A DNA stretch of 64,000 nucleotides, from NCBI RefSeq assembly GCF_037300705.1, contig NZ_CP147776.1, forward strand, positions 4,650,001 through 4,714,000. Reading direction: 5' to 3'. The DNA comes from Massilia sp. W12. Lineage in GTDB: Bacteria; Pseudomonadota; Gammaproteobacteria; Burkholderiales; Burkholderiaceae_D. Below the pieces are notes generated by a model, which did no database searches, was not told the DNA's origin, and saw only the letters and a list, made by a program, of their open reading frames with translations. Numbering within the stretch: the stretch's first letter is position 1; each line of letters begins with the position of its first letter. This document shows, one piece after another, positions 63,128-64,000 of the stretch. The position numbers and the translations under genes were made by a program.

Positions 63128-64000
63128 TCAGCTGCACCCCTCCTCCCCGTCCACAATCAGACGCTGGCCGCTGGCCGCGCTGCGTTGCGCCGCTTCCAGC
63201 AACAAAATGCCTTGCAGCGCGTCCTCTGCGCTGACCGGCGGCGCGCCGCCAGTCAGCAAGGCCGGCGCCAGCGCGGCATAAAACTCGCACCAATTGCCCG
63301 GCTTGAGTGCGATTTCATGCGCGACGCCGCTCTCGTCGTAAAGCGTGGCGCGCTCCTGCGCCACATGCCAGCCCGCGCTTAACGGTTGCAAACCCGCGCG
63401 CAGCGCATCCTCTTGACCATCCATGCCATATTTACACCAGCTGCCGCGCATGCCGTGCAGCAAAAAGCGCGGCCCCGCCGCCGCAGTCAGGCAAGATGCG
63501 CCCAGTTGCACGCGCAATGCCGGATATTGCCGGTAGTAGAGATGCAATTGAAAATAATCCACGCCTTGCGCGCCGCTCCGCTGCTGCGCCAGATCCGCAT
63601 ACAAGGCATGCGGTTGGCCAAATAATTGCAGCGCCTGATCCAGCAAATGCGGGGCCAGATCAAACAGCAAGCCGCCGCCCGCCGCATCCTGCTCGCGCCA
63701 GCGCGCACGCACCTGAGGCCGGAAGCGGTCAATCCGGCTGACAAAAGTATTCAACTCACCCAAGCTTTGTTGCGCCAGCAAATCTTTGAGCGCCAGAAAA
63801 TCGCCGTCCCAGCGCCGATTGTGAAATACCGATAATTGCAAACCACGTTGTTGCGCCAATCCAATCAGGCTGCGCGCCTCAGTGCTGCTGAGGGTGAATG
63901 GTTTATCCACCACCACATGCTTGCCGGCGCGCAAAGCGGCTTGCGCCAGCGGGAAATGCTGTTGATTCGGGGCCGCGATCACGATCAAATCAATCTGCGC
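63128..64000 (-). CDS. Gfo/Idh/MocA-family oxidoreductase, truncated by the window edge
   Basis: The N-terminal end lies beyond 64000. Visible parts: IVIAAPNQQHFPLAQAALRA and GKHVVVDKPFTLSSTEARSL (NAD site end with the conserved E/D-K-P), then FHNRRWDGDFLALKDLLAQQ and GGGLLFDLAPHLLDQALQLF with the catalytic-type His in APHLLDQ. The C-terminal domain ends SGQRLIVDGEEGCS. It resembles YdgJ/YvaA-type sugar dehydrogenases. The substrate is not known. Confidence 0.88.
   Translation of the reverse strand, partial: AQIDLIVIAAPNQQHFPLAQAALRAGKHVVVDKPFTLSSTEARSLIGLAQQRGLQLSVFHNRRWDGDFLALKDLLAQQSLGELNTFVSRIDRFRPQVRARWREQDAAGGGLLFDLAPHLLDQALQLFGQPHALYADLAQQRSGAQGVDYFQLHLYYRQYPALRVQLGASCLTAAAGPRFLLHGMRGSWCKYGMDGQEDALRAGLQPLSAGWHVAQERATLYDESGVAHEIALKPGNWCEFYAALAPALLTGGAPPVSAEDALQGILLLEAAQRSAASGQRLIVDGEEGCS

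Overview
The window looks like chromosome of a betaproteobacterium in Burkholderiales, most like Oxalobacteraceae (Janthinobacterium/Massilia/Duganella-type). The reasons are gene content and order: ruvC-ruvA-ruvB, dusB-fis-purH, rplM-rpsI near argC, a bactofilin and erpA, a short diiron Coq7, a PEP-CTERM protein and a T6SS-linked TssQ-type lipoprotein. The DNA is GC-rich apart from a few AT-rich pockets at about 20.85-20.96, 24.36-24.62 and 28.80-28.90 kb. Identifications come from reading motifs; no database search was run.

Layout. 0.1-1 kb: a HigBA-like toxin-antitoxin pair whose toxin has an unusual N-terminal extension. 1.2-7.1 kb: elongator tRNA-Met and a leftward block miaB-phoH-ybeY-mutL-miaA. 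7.1-11 kb: two hypothetical proteins, a low-molecular-weight tyrosine phosphatase and ruvCAB. 11.2-11.34 kb: an array of short palindromic repeats. 11.4-19.6 kb: purH, fis, dusB, a two-HKD phospholipase D protein, an EEP-family hydrolase, an acetyltransferase, lnt and corC. 19.8-20.8 kb: a small unknown protein and an ACT-domain protein. 21.2-27.3 kb: two tandem secreted thermolysin-type (M4) proteases, each with its own sigma70-type promoter.

27.5-33.0 kb is an accessory segment bounded by identical 26-bp direct repeats. It holds a Tae4-type T6SS amidase effector with a probable periplasmic immunity protein, a decayed IS4-family transposase, a DUF1016 PD-(D/E)XK nuclease, a possible hsdS tail, and the most unusual gene of the window. 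That gene (29336-31174) fuses an N-terminal nucleoside-phosphorylase-like effector domain to a C-terminal FGE-sulfatase/C-type-lectin-fold domain. Its last 40 residues resemble the variable region of a diversity-generating retroelement target. No reverse transcriptase or template repeat is visible in the window. It may be an immune or self/non-self recognition receptor with a nucleosidase output.

33.2-40 kb: an overlapping operon for a type II secretion/type IV pilus-like machine (pseudopilin, ATPase, PilM/GspL-, PilO/GspM- and PilP/GspC-like proteins, lipoprotein secretin, second pseudopilin). No gspF or prepilin peptidase is present. 40-43.9 kb: HDOD signalling protein with a partner, an SDR oxidoreductase, a Gln-rich coiled-coil protein and a DUF2147 protein. 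44-46.8 kb: valS. 47.2-51.4 kb: a T6SS post-translational control module (FHA protein, PP2C phosphatase, Ser/Thr kinase with PEGA domain, lipoprotein). 51.5-64 kb: PEP-CTERM protein, AI-2E-type exporter, erpA, bactofilin, DUF6776-like protein, argC, rpsI, rplM, HNH nuclease, OsmC-like protein, coq7, a LysR regulator, a quinone-reductase-like enzyme with divergent LysR regulator, a diguanylate cyclase and a Gfo/Idh/MocA oxidoreductase cut by the window edge.

Functional links. The tandem M4 proteases are plausible type II secretion substrates. The Tae4 effector needs a T6SS; only its phosphorylation-control genes are in view, so the structural genes must lie elsewhere. miaA and miaB give successive steps of the same tRNA A37 modification.
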